Shown: positions 33,253 to 42,630 of the stretch, piece by piece | Position numbering within the stretch: the first letter of the stretch is position 1 | Layout: each line of letters starts with the position of its first letter | Source: Brumimicrobium sp041655765 | Lineage (GTDB): Bacteria > Bacteroidota > Bacteroidia > Flavobacteriales_D > Crocinitomicaceae | Direction: 5' to 3' | Length of the DNA: 64,000 nucleotides | NCBI GenBank assembly: GCA_041655765.1 | Contig: JBBAEU010000012.1 | Span: 1 to 64,000 of the forward strand | Notes under the pieces: model-generated | Told to the model about the DNA's origin: nothing | The model's input: only the letters and a program-made list of their open reading frames with translations | Databases searched by the model: none | Program-made: the position numbers and the translations under genes

Positions 33253-34446
33253 TTAATTTAATTTTTCAAGTGTGACTTTGATTCTAAGCATAGCCTCTTT
33301 TAGAGAATCTTCATCCGTAGCATAAGCTATTCGGATGCAATTTGGAGCTCCAAAAGCATCTCCAGTTACAACAGCAACCTTGCCTTCTTCTAAAATAAAC
33401 ATACACAATTCAGAGGCGTTATTTATTATCTTTCCCTGATAAGATTTTCCGAAAAAATTAGACACATCTGGGAAAAAGTAGAATGCGCCTTCTGGTTCGT
33501 TAATTTTTAATCCTTTAATGACTTTTAATCCTTCCAAAACCAATTCTCTTCGGTGTTTATAAGCATCAATCATTTCGTTGAGATAACTCGGATCCATCTT
33601 TAATGCCGAAATAGAAGCTCGTTGTGCAATCGAATTGGTTCCACTTGTGAACTGACCTTGCATTTTTATACATGCATCAGCAATTTCTTTTGGTGCGCCG
33701 ATATATCCAATTCTCCAGCCCGTCATTGCCCATGCTTTTGACATTCCGTTTACGGTTACTGTTTGGTCATAAACCTCTTCAAACTGTGCAATACTTTCAT
33801 GCTTCCCAATAAAGTTGATATGCTCATATATTTCATCTGAAATAATTGTAATGTTCTTGTATTTTGTCAAAACTTGTGCAATATCCTTCAATTCCTCTTT
33901 AGAATAAACAGAGCCAGTAGGATTACACGGAGTAGAAAAAATAATTGCCTTTGTTTTGCGTGTAATTTTACTTTCAACATCCGCACCAGACACCTTAAAA
34001 TCTTTTTCAATGTTTGACTCAATAAAAACAGGAACGCCTCCTGCCAACTTAACAATTTCAATGTATGTAACCCAATATGGTGTTGGAATCAGAACCTCAT
34101 CTCCAGGGTTGATAAGGCAAAGCATTAAATTTGCGACCGATTGTTTTGCGCCTGTAGAGACAACAATTTGGTCTTTACTATAATTTAAGTTATTATCTCT
34201 CTTAAATTTTTCAGAAATCACTTCTCTTAAATCATCATACCCAGACACTGGCGTGTAATAAGTATAATTCTGCTCCATCGCCTCAATAGCTGCTTCCTTA
34301 ATAAAGTCTGGCGTATGAAAATCTGGTTCTCCTAAACTCAAAGAAATAATATCCAAGCCCTCATTCTTCAACTCTCGACTTCTTTGCGCCATTGCAATAG
34401 TCGCTGACTCCTCCATTCCTAACAAACGATTTGAAAACTTTCCCAT
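33253..34446 (-). CDS. aspC: Class I aspartate-type aminotransferase
   Basis: A 397-residue PLP enzyme of the fold type I, class I group. FSTPCNPTGSVYSKEEL is the substrate/cofactor loop, IISDEIYEHI carries the pyridine-binding Asp, and NGMSKAWAMTGWRIGYIG holds the Schiff-base lysine. It should interconvert aspartate and oxaloacetate with 2-oxoglutarate, although related subgroup members also handle aromatic or prephenate substrates. It is the first gene of the aspC-hldA-trkH operon. Confidence 0.92.
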   Translation of the reverse strand: MGKFSNRLLGMEESATIAMAQRSRELKNEGLDIISLSLGEPDFHTPDFIKEAAIEAMEQNYTYYTPVSGYDDLREVISEKFKRDNNLNYSKDQIVVSTGAKQSVANLMLCLINPGDEVLIPTPYWVTYIEIVKLAGGVPVFIESNIEKDFKVSGADVESKITRKTKAIIFSTPCNPTGSVYSKEELKDIAQVLTKYKNITIISDEIYEHINFIGKHESIAQFEEVYDQTVTVNGMSKAWAMTGWRIGYIGAPKEIADACIKMQGQFTSGTNSIAQRASISALKMDPSYLNEMIDAYKHRRELVLEGLKVIKGLKINEPEGAFYFFPDVSNFFGKSYQGKIINNASELCMFILEEGKVAVVTGDAFGAPNCIRIAYATDEDSLKEAMLRIKVTLEKLN

Positions 34447-34469
34447 ACATTTATATTAAAACATAAACG

Positions 34470-34477
34470 CAAATTTA
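34470..34477 (-). promoter_or_regulatory. -7 element of the aspC-hldA-trkH operon
   Basis: TAAATTTG on the minus strand matches TAnnTTTG exactly, 23 bases before the ATG at 34446. Confidence 0.6.
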
Positions 34478-34672
34478 AACTATTTTATAAGCTTTTGAAT
34501 GGAGGAAGGTAAAAACATTGTAAAAACGATTATTTGCGATGGGGATTTTATGTTAATGACTGTAATTAAGGAGCTTAACTTAGATTTTTTTTATGGCGAT
34601 ATTCTCACCACATATCTTAGTAACTTTTGTTGCATAAAAATAAAAGTAATTTAAATGTATTTTCTTTTTACC

Positions 34673-34680
34673 TATCTTTG
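34673..34680 (+). promoter_or_regulatory. -7 element of the CoA-binding protein gene
   Basis: TATCTTTG matches exactly and ends four bases before the ATG at 34685. The message should start at or next to the start codon. Confidence 0.55.
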
Positions 34681-34684
34681 TTAA

Positions 34685-35050
34685 ATGAAAACAAAAAAGA
34701 CACTCGTTGTTGGTGCAAGTACCAAAGAAGAAAGGTATTCCAATAAGGCAATTAAGATGCTACAAGAGTACGGTCATCCTATTGTGGCATGGGGAAGGCG
34801 AAAGGGAGAAGTGAATGGAGTTGAAATTGTAACTGAATTTCCTACTGATAACGATATTGATACAGTAACATTATATCTTTCTCCAAGTAACCAAGTTGAG
34901 TTTTATCAACCAATTATCGACATAAAACCAAAGCGCATAATTTTTAACCCAGGAACAGAAAATGATGATTTTGTTGATTTATTAACAAAGAATAACATTG
35001 AATCAGAGATTGCTTGTACACTGGTTCTATTAAGATCTGAACAATATTAA
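34685..35050 (+). CDS. CoA-binding domain protein (YccU-like)
   Basis: A 121-residue protein made of one Rossmann-type CoA_binding_2 domain: KTLVVGASTKEERYSNKAIKML at the start and RIIFNPGTEN later. Relatives such as YccU bind CoA, and their physiological role is unclear. It is cytosolic. It is followed after two bases by a TlpA-like thioredoxin gene, so the two form an operon driven by a promoter that leaves almost no leader. Confidence 0.85.
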   Translation: MKTKKTLVVGASTKEERYSNKAIKMLQEYGHPIVAWGRRKGEVNGVEIVTEFPTDNDIDTVTLYLSPSNQVEFYQPIIDIKPKRIIFNPGTENDDFVDLLTKNNIESEIACTLVLLRSEQY

Positions 35051-35052
35051 AC

Positions 35053-35637
35053 ATGACAAAAAAAGAGAATGATTCTCCGATAAAAAAATGGATTTATAAA
35101 AGGAAATGGGACATTCTTTTTGGAATTTTTATTGGGTTGATTCTTTTCGTCCCAAGCATTAGAATTCCTGTTATTTCGACCATTCAGCGGTTTTTAGCCA
35201 TGTCGCCTTCAGAACTTTCAGAAGAAAAACAAATTAAACTTTCAACCTACGACTGGGAATTGGTTGATTTAAATGGAAACCTTATTAATTTTTCAGAATC
35301 ACAAGGAGAGATAGCGTTGGTGAATTTTTGGGCAACATGGTGTCCGCCTTGCGTGGCAGAAATGCCTTCTTTACAAGAATTATACGACAAACATGGCGAT
35401 AAAATTCAAATGTATCTTATTTCCAATGAAAAACCAGAAATTATCCAACGATTTTTAGATAAATACGGCTACACTTTTCCTGTTTATCTCCCCGCTAGCA
35501 ATTATCCAAAAGAATTTGAATCTTCAAATTTGCCAACAACGTACGTGATAAACAAAGAAGGTGTAATTATCATGGAGGAGGTTGGCGCGCATAATTGGGC
35601 AAGCAAACGGTTTATAGAAAGAATGGGGTTGAAATAG
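35053..35637 (+). CDS. Membrane-anchored TlpA-like thioredoxin
   Basis: A 194-residue protein: a lysine-rich N-terminus, one membrane helix (LFGIFIGLILFVPSI), then a periplasmic thioredoxin fold. The redox motif WCPPC is in NFWATWCPPCVAEMPSL, and the cis-proline is in NLPTTYVI. It resembles TlpA/ResA proteins that reduce disulfides in cytochrome maturation or elsewhere in the envelope. The partner is unknown. It is translationally close to the CoA-binding protein gene. Confidence 0.9.
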   Translation: MTKKENDSPIKKWIYKRKWDILFGIFIGLILFVPSIRIPVISTIQRFLAMSPSELSEEKQIKLSTYDWELVDLNGNLINFSESQGEIALVNFWATWCPPCVAEMPSLQELYDKHGDKIQMYLISNEKPEIIQRFLDKYGYTFPVYLPASNYPKEFESSNLPTTYVINKEGVIIMEEVGAHNWASKRFIERMGLK

Positions 35638-35948
35638 TAAAACGCAATTCAATATTTACTGCAGAGAATTTATCTCACATCCTAGTTTTAAATTAAAAAA
35701 CAACACAATAAAACTTAATGATTTTATGTATATTAAAGAAAAAAATTGTGTAATTGATTTCATAATGACAAGTTATAATTAATGCTATGCAATATTATAT
35801 AGATTTTATTACAATAGCAAGAACTTTTAAATAATAACTCCATGATATCAGCCGAACAAATTAATCACCTACAGTGCAATTCTCACAAAGTCAAAAAAAA
35901 ACAATAACTTTGGAGGATGATGTATGTCCAATTTAAAGTAAATCAACT
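35638..35948. other. AT-rich intergenic stretch
   Basis: A very AT-rich stretch of about 310 bases. The only element I can support is a -7 box at 35905-35912. No hairpin, tRNA or short gene is evident. Confidence 0.6.
35905..35912 (+). promoter_or_regulatory. -7 element of the NYN-LOTUS gene
   Basis: TAACTTTG matches TAnnTTTG exactly, 36 bases before the ATG at 35949. A purine-rich GGAGGATGATG follows it, a rare SD-like stretch, but too far from the start to act as a ribosome site. Confidence 0.5.
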
Positions 35949-36722
35949 ATGAACGAAAAAAAATTCAACATTGCCATCTTAATTGATGGTGACAATGCGC
36001 AAGCAAGACTACTCAAAGAAACAATTGAAGAAGTTTCCAAATATGGAAAGGCTACGATTCGTAGGATATACGGTGATTGGACGAACCAACACATGAATTC
36101 TTGGAAAAACCTCATCAATCAATACTCTATCAACCCCATTCAAAAATTTTCATATACTTCTGGTAAAAACTCAACTGATGGGGCTTTAATTATAGATGCA
36201 ATGGACATCTTACACAGTAAAAGTGTTGATGGGTTCTGCATTGTTTCAAGTGATAGTGACTACACTGGCTTAGCAAAACGCATCCGTGAAGAGGGAATGT
36301 TTGTTATGGGAATTGGTGAAAAGAAAACACCAGAATCCTTTGTTAAGTCATGCGATATATTCACTTTTACTGAAAACATTAGTCCTAAAGAACCTGCACC
36401 TGCAAAACAGAAAAAAGCAACAAAAACAACTGCTTCAAATGGGAAGGCAACGAAAGGGTACAAAAAGACACCAACAAATAAAAGTTTCCTTTCAGAAAAA
36501 GACAATGAAACAGTTTCAAAAGCATTCGATATTTCGACAGACGAAAATGAAATTGCTTATGTCTCAACGATTGGAATAAATATCCGAAAAATAGACCCAA
36601 GCTTCGATACAAGAGCATATAATATTTCTTCTTTGTCCAAGTTATTTGAAGAATTAGAAGAATATGAAGTAATCAAAAACCAAGTTGGCGCATTAAATCA
36701 TCCTTTGGTAAAACGGAAGTAA
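35949..36722 (+). CDS. NYN nuclease-like protein with LOTUS (OST-HTH) domain
   Basis: The N-terminal NYN (PIN-like, LabA/DUF88) domain has the acidic residues of the metal site: AILIDGDNAQ, TDGALIIDAMDIL and SSDSDYTGLAKRIREEG. A low-complexity Lys/Thr-rich linker (about 155-180) leads to a C-terminal OST-HTH/LOTUS winged helix (about 185-255), a module that binds RNA. The build suggests an RNA-directed endonuclease or RNA-binding regulator. The nearest studied bacterial relative is LabA of cyanobacteria. 257 residues, cytosolic, monocistronic. The target RNA is unknown. Confidence 0.85.
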   Translation: MNEKKFNIAILIDGDNAQARLLKETIEEVSKYGKATIRRIYGDWTNQHMNSWKNLINQYSINPIQKFSYTSGKNSTDGALIIDAMDILHSKSVDGFCIVSSDSDYTGLAKRIREEGMFVMGIGEKKTPESFVKSCDIFTFTENISPKEPAPAKQKKATKTTASNGKATKGYKKTPTNKSFLSEKDNETVSKAFDISTDENEIAYVSTIGINIRKIDPSFDTRAYNISSLSKLFEELEEYEVIKNQVGALNHPLVKRK

Positions 36723-36884
36723 TTCAATATAAGTTTTATGCAATTTTGGTATTTTAACGACACGTTATTATAATTTTATAATATGGATAAAACTAAATAA
36801 ACATAAGATTGACGTAAACCAATAACTGAAACTGCTATAAATTCTTTGGTTAATCAGTAACGAACTCGATTTCTACAATTGTTT

Positions 36885-39668
36885 TTATTTTAGCTTCTCC
36901 TTTAAAAACTGTCCTGTAAAACTTTCTTTTACCTGCGCTACTTCTTCAGGAGTGCCTTGTGCTACAAGAAAACCACCATTATCTCCACCGTTTGGTCCTA
37001 AATCTATTATCCAATCGGCATTTTTGACCACATCCATGTCGTGCTCGATGATGACAATGGAGTGACCAATATCAATTAAACGATTCAGGGAAATAAGTAG
37101 TTTATTAACATCGTCAAAATGCAATCCCGTTGTTGGTTCATCAAAGATAAAGAGTGTTTTCTTAGGGTTTCGAGCCTTCACTAAAAAGGAAGCCAGTTTA
37201 ATACGTTGTGCTTCTCCGCCTGATAAAGTTGACGAAGGCTGTCCCATGGTTAAATAACCCAGTCCTACATCTACCAAAGGTTGTATTTTTTCTACGATTC
37301 TCACCGCTGTATTTCCTTTTTTAGATTGGAAAAACACCAAAGCCTCTTCAATATCCATGCTTAAAATGTCTGCAATTGTTTTTCCTTCATACCTGATTTC
37401 TAAAGCGTCTTTTTTATATCGTGTTCCTTGGCAAGTTTCACACAATAATTGAACATCTGCCATAAATTGCATAGAAACCGTTATTATTCCTTCTCCTTCA
37501 CACGTTTCACAGCGACCGCCAGGAACATTAAAACTAAAATATCCTGGTTTTAAGTTTCGCATTTTTGATGCTTGTTGGTCAGCAAACAGATTTCGGATTT
37601 CATCAAATGCTTTCACATAAGTTACAGGATTACTTCGAGAAGAACGACCAATCGGGTTTTGATCTACAAACTCAATCGCCTCGACTTGACTAAAATCGCC
37701 TGCAATTTCCGTGTGTTTACCAACTTCCAAACCATGGATATCTAACTTTTTTGCCAATGCAGGATACAAGATGTCCTTTATTAAGGTTGATTTTCCAGAG
37801 CCACTAACGCCAGTTACACAAACCATGCTCTGTAATGGAATTTTTACGCTGATTTTCTTTAAATTGTGTTCGCTTGCCCCAATAACATGAATGGCACTTT
37901 TCGATTTTCTTCGTCTTTCAGGAACAGAAATAATTTTTCTACCTGTTAAATATTCAGCTGTTAAACTACCTTTTGCGTTTATCAACTTTTTATGTGGACC
38001 TTGAAAAACCAACTCCCCACCATTTACACCTGCAAGTGGACCAATGTCTAAAATTTCATCCGCCGCTTGCATAATCGCTTCCTCGTGTTCAACCACAATA
38101 ACAGTATTTCCTAAATTACGTAATTGATGTAAAACTTCTATTAATTTTTTTGTGTCTTTTGGATGCAGCCCAATACTTGGCTCATCTAAAATATACATTG
38201 AGCCGACCAAACTACTTCCCAAAGACGTCGCCAAATTAATGCGTTGCGATTCACCACCTGAAAGCGTATTGGCTTGTCTATTTAACGTCAAATAACCCAA
38301 CCCCACTTCATTCAACCAATTCAGTCGATTTTCTATTTCAGTAAAAATTCGATTTCCTACTGCAAGTTGATACGCGTCTAATTTTAGTTCTTTAAAAAAC
38401 TTTAAATTATCTTCTATCGAGGTCAACACAATATCCGTAATCGACTTTCCTCCAACTTTTACATAGCTTGCATCTTTTCTTAACTTTGTTCCTTTACAGT
38501 CAGGACACAATGTCTTCCCACGAAATCGTGCTAACATCACACGAACATGAATTTTATATTTTTTTTTATTTAGGTAATCAAAAAAATGATTAATTCCTTT
38601 AATTTTCCCTTTTCCGTTCCACAAAATGTCATATTCCTCTTCTGACAAATCCTCAATCGGTCGATGAATCGGGAAATTAATGTCTGCAGATTGTTCAATA
38701 AAACGCTTTTGATATCTGCTTAATTTTGCGCCTCTCCAAGGTGTTATTGCATCATCATAAACGGAACGACTTCTGTCTGGAATTACTAAATTCTCATCAA
38801 TTCCAATAACACTTCCAAACCCTTCGCATGTAGGACAAGCACCGTAAGGATTATTAAAAGTAAAAAAATGTAAATTCGGCTCTGCAAATTCGATTCCATC
38901 CAGTTCAAACCGATTTGAAAATTTAATGAATTCATTATCTGTTGAAAAAAAAAGCCAACATTCTCCATTTCCTTCTGAAAAAGCCAATTGAACAGAATCT
39001 GCCATTCGAGATTGGTGCATTTCATCCTCATGTCGAACGGCTAATCTATCAATCACCAATTCTAATTTTTTTACATTTTTAGGAATCTCTTTAAGAGCGT
39101 CCTCAATTCGGATGACCTTTTCATCAATTCGAACACGTGCAAATCCTTGTTCTTTAAAAATGTTTAATTGCCGTTCAATTCCCCATTTATCGAAATTCTT
39201 AATCGGAGTCAGTATCATAAACTTTTCTCCATCATTTTTCGAGGAAATAAAATCGACAACATCTGTAACATTGTCTTTTTTTACTTCTTTTCCGCTGATT
39301 GGAGAATAGGTTTTTCCTAAACGAGCGAATAAAATTTTCAAATAATCATAAATTTCAGTGACCGTTCCAACCGTAGAACGAGGGTTTGTAGAAGATACTT
39401 TTTGTTGAATCGCAATGGCTGGAGAAACACCTTTTATAAAGTCAATCTTCGGTTTATCCAATTTCCCAAGGAATTGCCGTGCATAAGAAGATAAACTTTC
39501 GATATATCTACGTTGCCCTTCAGCAAACAAAGTGTCAAATGCTAAAGAAGATTTACCAGAACCAGATAATCCTGTCACGACCGTCATTTTTCCGTGAGGG
39601 ATTTTGACTTCCATGTTTTTAAGATTGTGTTCCCTTGCTCCTTTTATATGAATAAATTCTTCCCTCAT
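36885..39668 (-). CDS. uvrA: Excinuclease ABC subunit A
   Basis: UvrA finds bulky DNA lesions and loads UvrB in nucleotide excision repair. It holds two ABC ATPase modules: GLSGSGKSSLAFDT and GVSGSGKSTLIKD are the Walker A motifs, and LSGGESQRINLA and LSGGEAQRIKLA the signatures. The zinc modules CPTCEGFG, CPDCKGTKL and CETCEGEG are intact. At 927 residues it is slightly short of the E. coli protein. It starts one base after the ABC exporter gene ends, so they share a transcript. Confidence 0.97.
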   Translation of the reverse strand: MREEFIHIKGAREHNLKNMEVKIPHGKMTVVTGLSGSGKSSLAFDTLFAEGQRRYIESLSSYARQFLGKLDKPKIDFIKGVSPAIAIQQKVSSTNPRSTVGTVTEIYDYLKILFARLGKTYSPISGKEVKKDNVTDVVDFISSKNDGEKFMILTPIKNFDKWGIERQLNIFKEQGFARVRIDEKVIRIEDALKEIPKNVKKLELVIDRLAVRHEDEMHQSRMADSVQLAFSEGNGECWLFFSTDNEFIKFSNRFELDGIEFAEPNLHFFTFNNPYGACPTCEGFGSVIGIDENLVIPDRSRSVYDDAITPWRGAKLSRYQKRFIEQSADINFPIHRPIEDLSEEEYDILWNGKGKIKGINHFFDYLNKKKYKIHVRVMLARFRGKTLCPDCKGTKLRKDASYVKVGGKSITDIVLTSIEDNLKFFKELKLDAYQLAVGNRIFTEIENRLNWLNEVGLGYLTLNRQANTLSGGESQRINLATSLGSSLVGSMYILDEPSIGLHPKDTKKLIEVLHQLRNLGNTVIVVEHEEAIMQAADEILDIGPLAGVNGGELVFQGPHKKLINAKGSLTAEYLTGRKIISVPERRRKSKSAIHVIGASEHNLKKISVKIPLQSMVCVTGVSGSGKSTLIKDILYPALAKKLDIHGLEVGKHTEIAGDFSQVEAIEFVDQNPIGRSSRSNPVTYVKAFDEIRNLFADQQASKMRNLKPGYFSFNVPGGRCETCEGEGIITVSMQFMADVQLLCETCQGTRYKKDALEIRYEGKTIADILSMDIEEALVFFQSKKGNTAVRIVEKIQPLVDVGLGYLTMGQPSSTLSGGEAQRIKLASFLVKARNPKKTLFIFDEPTTGLHFDDVNKLLISLNRLIDIGHSIVIIEHDMDVVKNADWIIDLGPNGGDNGGFLVAQGTPEEVAQVKESFTGQFLKEKLK

Positions 39669-39669
39669 T

Positions 39670-41427
39670 TTATTTTTGTTCTTCTTCTATCAGCTGTTTG
39701 TGGTAAATGTCTGCATAAATTCCATCTAATGCTAGCAATTCATCATGCGTTCCTTCTTCAATTTTCTGTCCATTATCCAATACTAAAATATTATCTGCAT
39801 TTCTAATTGTAGAGACTCTATGACTAACAATTAACGCTGTGACATCCTTCATTCTTCCTTTGAGGTTAGTAAGAATAATTTCTTCGGTGTCTGTATCTAC
39901 AGCAGATAAGCAATCATCGAGTATTAATAATTTAGGGTTTCGAATTAAGGCTCGTGAAATACTGACTCTTTGTTTTTGACCTCCACTCAGGTTCACTCCT
40001 CTTTCCCCTAAAACGGTATCTAAACCTTCTTTAAACTCTTTGATATTATGCCAAACATGGGTTGTTTTTAGACTTTCAATAATTTCCTCATCACTAATTT
40101 CCTCGTCATTTACCATTCCAAACATCACATTGTTTCTAATGGTATCAGAAAATAAAAAAACTTCCTGAGGAACAAGTCCCGATTGTTTACGAAAATCATC
40201 AAGGTTGATTGTTCTTAAATCTTCCCCATCAATTAACACCTTTCCTTCTTGTGGGTCAAATTGCCGCATAAGCAAATTTACAACAGTCGATTTTCCAGCG
40301 CCTGTTCTTCCTAAAACCGCTAAAGTTTCACCATTTTTAATAGTAAAACTCAAGTCTTTAATGGCTTCAATTCCTGAATTAGGGTAAGTGTAACTCACAT
40401 TCTTAAACTCAATATTCCCCTGAAAATCAAATGGTTTTTTAGTGGAATTTTGAATTTTAGGTTCAATTCCCAAGAACTCATTGATACGTTCTTGACTAGC
40501 TTCAGCTCTTTGAATGATAGAAACAACCCAACCAAGGCTAGCAAAAGGCCACGTCAGCATATTTACATAAAAGATAAAAGCCACGATAGTTCCGGAAGTC
40601 AAATCGTTTTGTGCATCATAGGAGAGAATTCCACCATAATATATTGTAAGAATCACGCTTAATCCAATCAAAAATGTGATAGAAGGCATAAAAAACGCAT
40701 TTGTTTTTACCAAATCCATTTGTTTTGAAAGGTAACTTTGGGCATTCTCATTAAAATCCTTCTGAAACTTTTTTCCACCCTTATAAGCCTTTAATACAGA
40801 AATACCCGAAAAAGTTTCTTGAACCAAGGTCGCAATTTTAGATTGTTGGGTTTGAACTTGAACAGATTGTTTGTTTACAATACTTGAGACTTTATATATT
40901 ATGAATGACATTAAAGGCAGTGGTGCAAGCGTATAAAGGGTTAACTCAACGCTCTCTCTCATCATAAAGACAATCGTAAAAGTAAAAAGTGTAACCAAAT
41001 TCACAGTGTACATCACTCCAGGACCTAAATAAGCCCTAACAAAAGTTACATCTTCCGAAATTCGGTTCATTAAATCGCCCGTATTGTTCTTTTTATAGAA
41101 ATTATAAGACAATTTTTGGTATTGCTGATAAATCTCATTTTTTAGATCAAATTCGATATATCGAGAAACCATAATTATTGTTTGACGTGTAAAAAACAAA
41201 AAAACACCTTGTCCAATTGACAACAACAAATACATACCAGCCAATGAAAATGCAGCAGGTGCCCAATCTGCGACATTAAAATTTGATTCAAATTCATTCA
41301 CTGCCTTTTTGACAATTAGAGGCATATTGACGTTAAAAAAATTGGAACCGATTATAAAAAGTACTCCAAGGAGCAATCTCCATTTATATTTTATGAAATA
41401 TTTGTTAAGATACCTGAGAGACTTCAT
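39670..41427 (-). CDS. MsbA-like ABC transporter (fused permease and ATPase)
   Basis: A 585-residue half-transporter: six membrane helices (about 15-310), then an ATPase domain with Walker A GRTGAGKST, signature LSGGQKQRVSISRAL and Walker B LLILDDCLSAVD (with aspartate rather than glutamate after DD-C). Such exporters homodimerise and move lipids or drugs outward. In Walker B the catalytic glutamate position reads cysteine (DDC), unusual for an active exporter but seen in one half of asymmetric pairs. Substrate unknown. First in the operon with uvrA. Confidence 0.88.
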   Translation of the reverse strand: MKSLRYLNKYFIKYKWRLLLGVLFIIGSNFFNVNMPLIVKKAVNEFESNFNVADWAPAAFSLAGMYLLLSIGQGVFLFFTRQTIIMVSRYIEFDLKNEIYQQYQKLSYNFYKKNNTGDLMNRISEDVTFVRAYLGPGVMYTVNLVTLFTFTIVFMMRESVELTLYTLAPLPLMSFIIYKVSSIVNKQSVQVQTQQSKIATLVQETFSGISVLKAYKGGKKFQKDFNENAQSYLSKQMDLVKTNAFFMPSITFLIGLSVILTIYYGGILSYDAQNDLTSGTIVAFIFYVNMLTWPFASLGWVVSIIQRAEASQERINEFLGIEPKIQNSTKKPFDFQGNIEFKNVSYTYPNSGIEAIKDLSFTIKNGETLAVLGRTGAGKSTVVNLLMRQFDPQEGKVLIDGEDLRTINLDDFRKQSGLVPQEVFLFSDTIRNNVMFGMVNDEEISDEEIIESLKTTHVWHNIKEFKEGLDTVLGERGVNLSGGQKQRVSISRALIRNPKLLILDDCLSAVDTDTEEIILTNLKGRMKDVTALIVSHRVSTIRNADNILVLDNGQKIEEGTHDELLALDGIYADIYHKQLIEEEQK

Positions 41428-41531
41428 TTTTTAATTTCTATTTTTGCAAACAAATTAAAGATTGTTATTGTTTAATAAAAGCAATACAAAAGTAGTTAAT
41501 TGATTTTAATGATAGACTAAAATTATAAACA

Positions 41532-42626
41532 ATGATTGAAACTAGAAAAGTAAACGCAGAAGATTTAAAAAATCCTGTTATTGCAGCGATGAGTGAATAC
41601 AATCACGAGCAGTTATTATTTTGTAACGACAACGACACAGGTTTGAAAGCGATTATTGCCGTTCATAACACTACATTAGGACCTGGTTTAGGTGGAACAC
41701 GTATGTGGATGTACAATAATGAAATAGAAGCACTCAATGACGTTTTGAGATTGTCTAGAGGTATGACATATAAAAATTCAATTTCAGGATTGAACTTAGG
41801 TGGAGGAAAAGCAGTTATCATTGGTGATTCTAAAACCATGAAGAGTGAAGCGTTGTTTCGCCGTTTTGGTAAATTCGTTAATAGCTTAGGAGGAAAATAC
41901 ATCACAGCAGAAGATGTAGGTATTTCTCCAACTGATATGACGTATGTCAATATGGAAACAGATCATGTTGTTGGATTGCCTGGTAAAAGTGGTGACCCAT
42001 CACCTGTAACAGCTTTGGGTGTATATGTAGGAATGAAAGCTTGTGCAAAACAACAATTCGGAAGCGACAGCCTTGCTGGCAAAAAAGTAGCTGTTCAAGG
42101 AGCAGGACATGTTGGTGCTTACTTAATCAAACATTTACATGATGAAGGTGCTGAAATTTATGTTTCAGACATCGACCAAGACAGTTTGAATCATGTTTCA
42201 AAAGAATACAAGGCAAAAGTTGTAGGTTTGGAAGAGATTTATGATATAGATATGGACATTTACGCACCTTGTGCTTTAGGAGCAACTGTGAATGATGATA
42301 CACTTTCAAGATTGAAGTGCTCAATTATTGCAGGTTCTGCTAATAACCAATTAGCTAATGAACACGTTCATGGAAAAGCAGTTTTAGACAAAGGTATTAT
42401 TTACGCTCCAGATTTTGCTTTAAATGCAGGTGGAGTGATAAATGTTTATGCAGAGCTTCACAACAAACCTTCAGAATGGGCGTTACAAAAAGCAGAAAAT
42501 ATTTATTCTACAATTGCTGAAATCGTTAAACGTTCTGCGGATGAAAATACTCCTGCATACGCGATTGCAAATAAAGTAGCGGAAGAAAGAATTGAATCAG
42601 TCGGAAAAGTTAAATTACCTTATTAA
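41532..42626 (+). CDS. ldh: Leucine (branched-chain amino acid) dehydrogenase
   Basis: A 364-residue Glu/Leu/Phe/Val dehydrogenase, which deaminates branched-chain amino acids to 2-oxo acids with NAD. The catalytic lysine segment LGGGKAVIIGD (K93) and the Rossmann loop VAVQGAGHVGAYL are clear. Leucine dehydrogenases are about this length, while glutamate dehydrogenases are longer. It precedes nusB by 4 bases and so probably starts the ldh-nusB-DUF1573-yajC operon. Confidence 0.9.
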   Translation: MIETRKVNAEDLKNPVIAAMSEYNHEQLLFCNDNDTGLKAIIAVHNTTLGPGLGGTRMWMYNNEIEALNDVLRLSRGMTYKNSISGLNLGGGKAVIIGDSKTMKSEALFRRFGKFVNSLGGKYITAEDVGISPTDMTYVNMETDHVVGLPGKSGDPSPVTALGVYVGMKACAKQQFGSDSLAGKKVAVQGAGHVGAYLIKHLHDEGAEIYVSDIDQDSLNHVSKEYKAKVVGLEEIYDIDMDIYAPCALGATVNDDTLSRLKCSIIAGSANNQLANEHVHGKAVLDKGIIYAPDFALNAGGVINVYAELHNKPSEWALQKAENIYSTIAEIVKRSADENTPAYAIANKVAEERIESVGKVKLPY

Positions 42627-42630
42627 TTAA

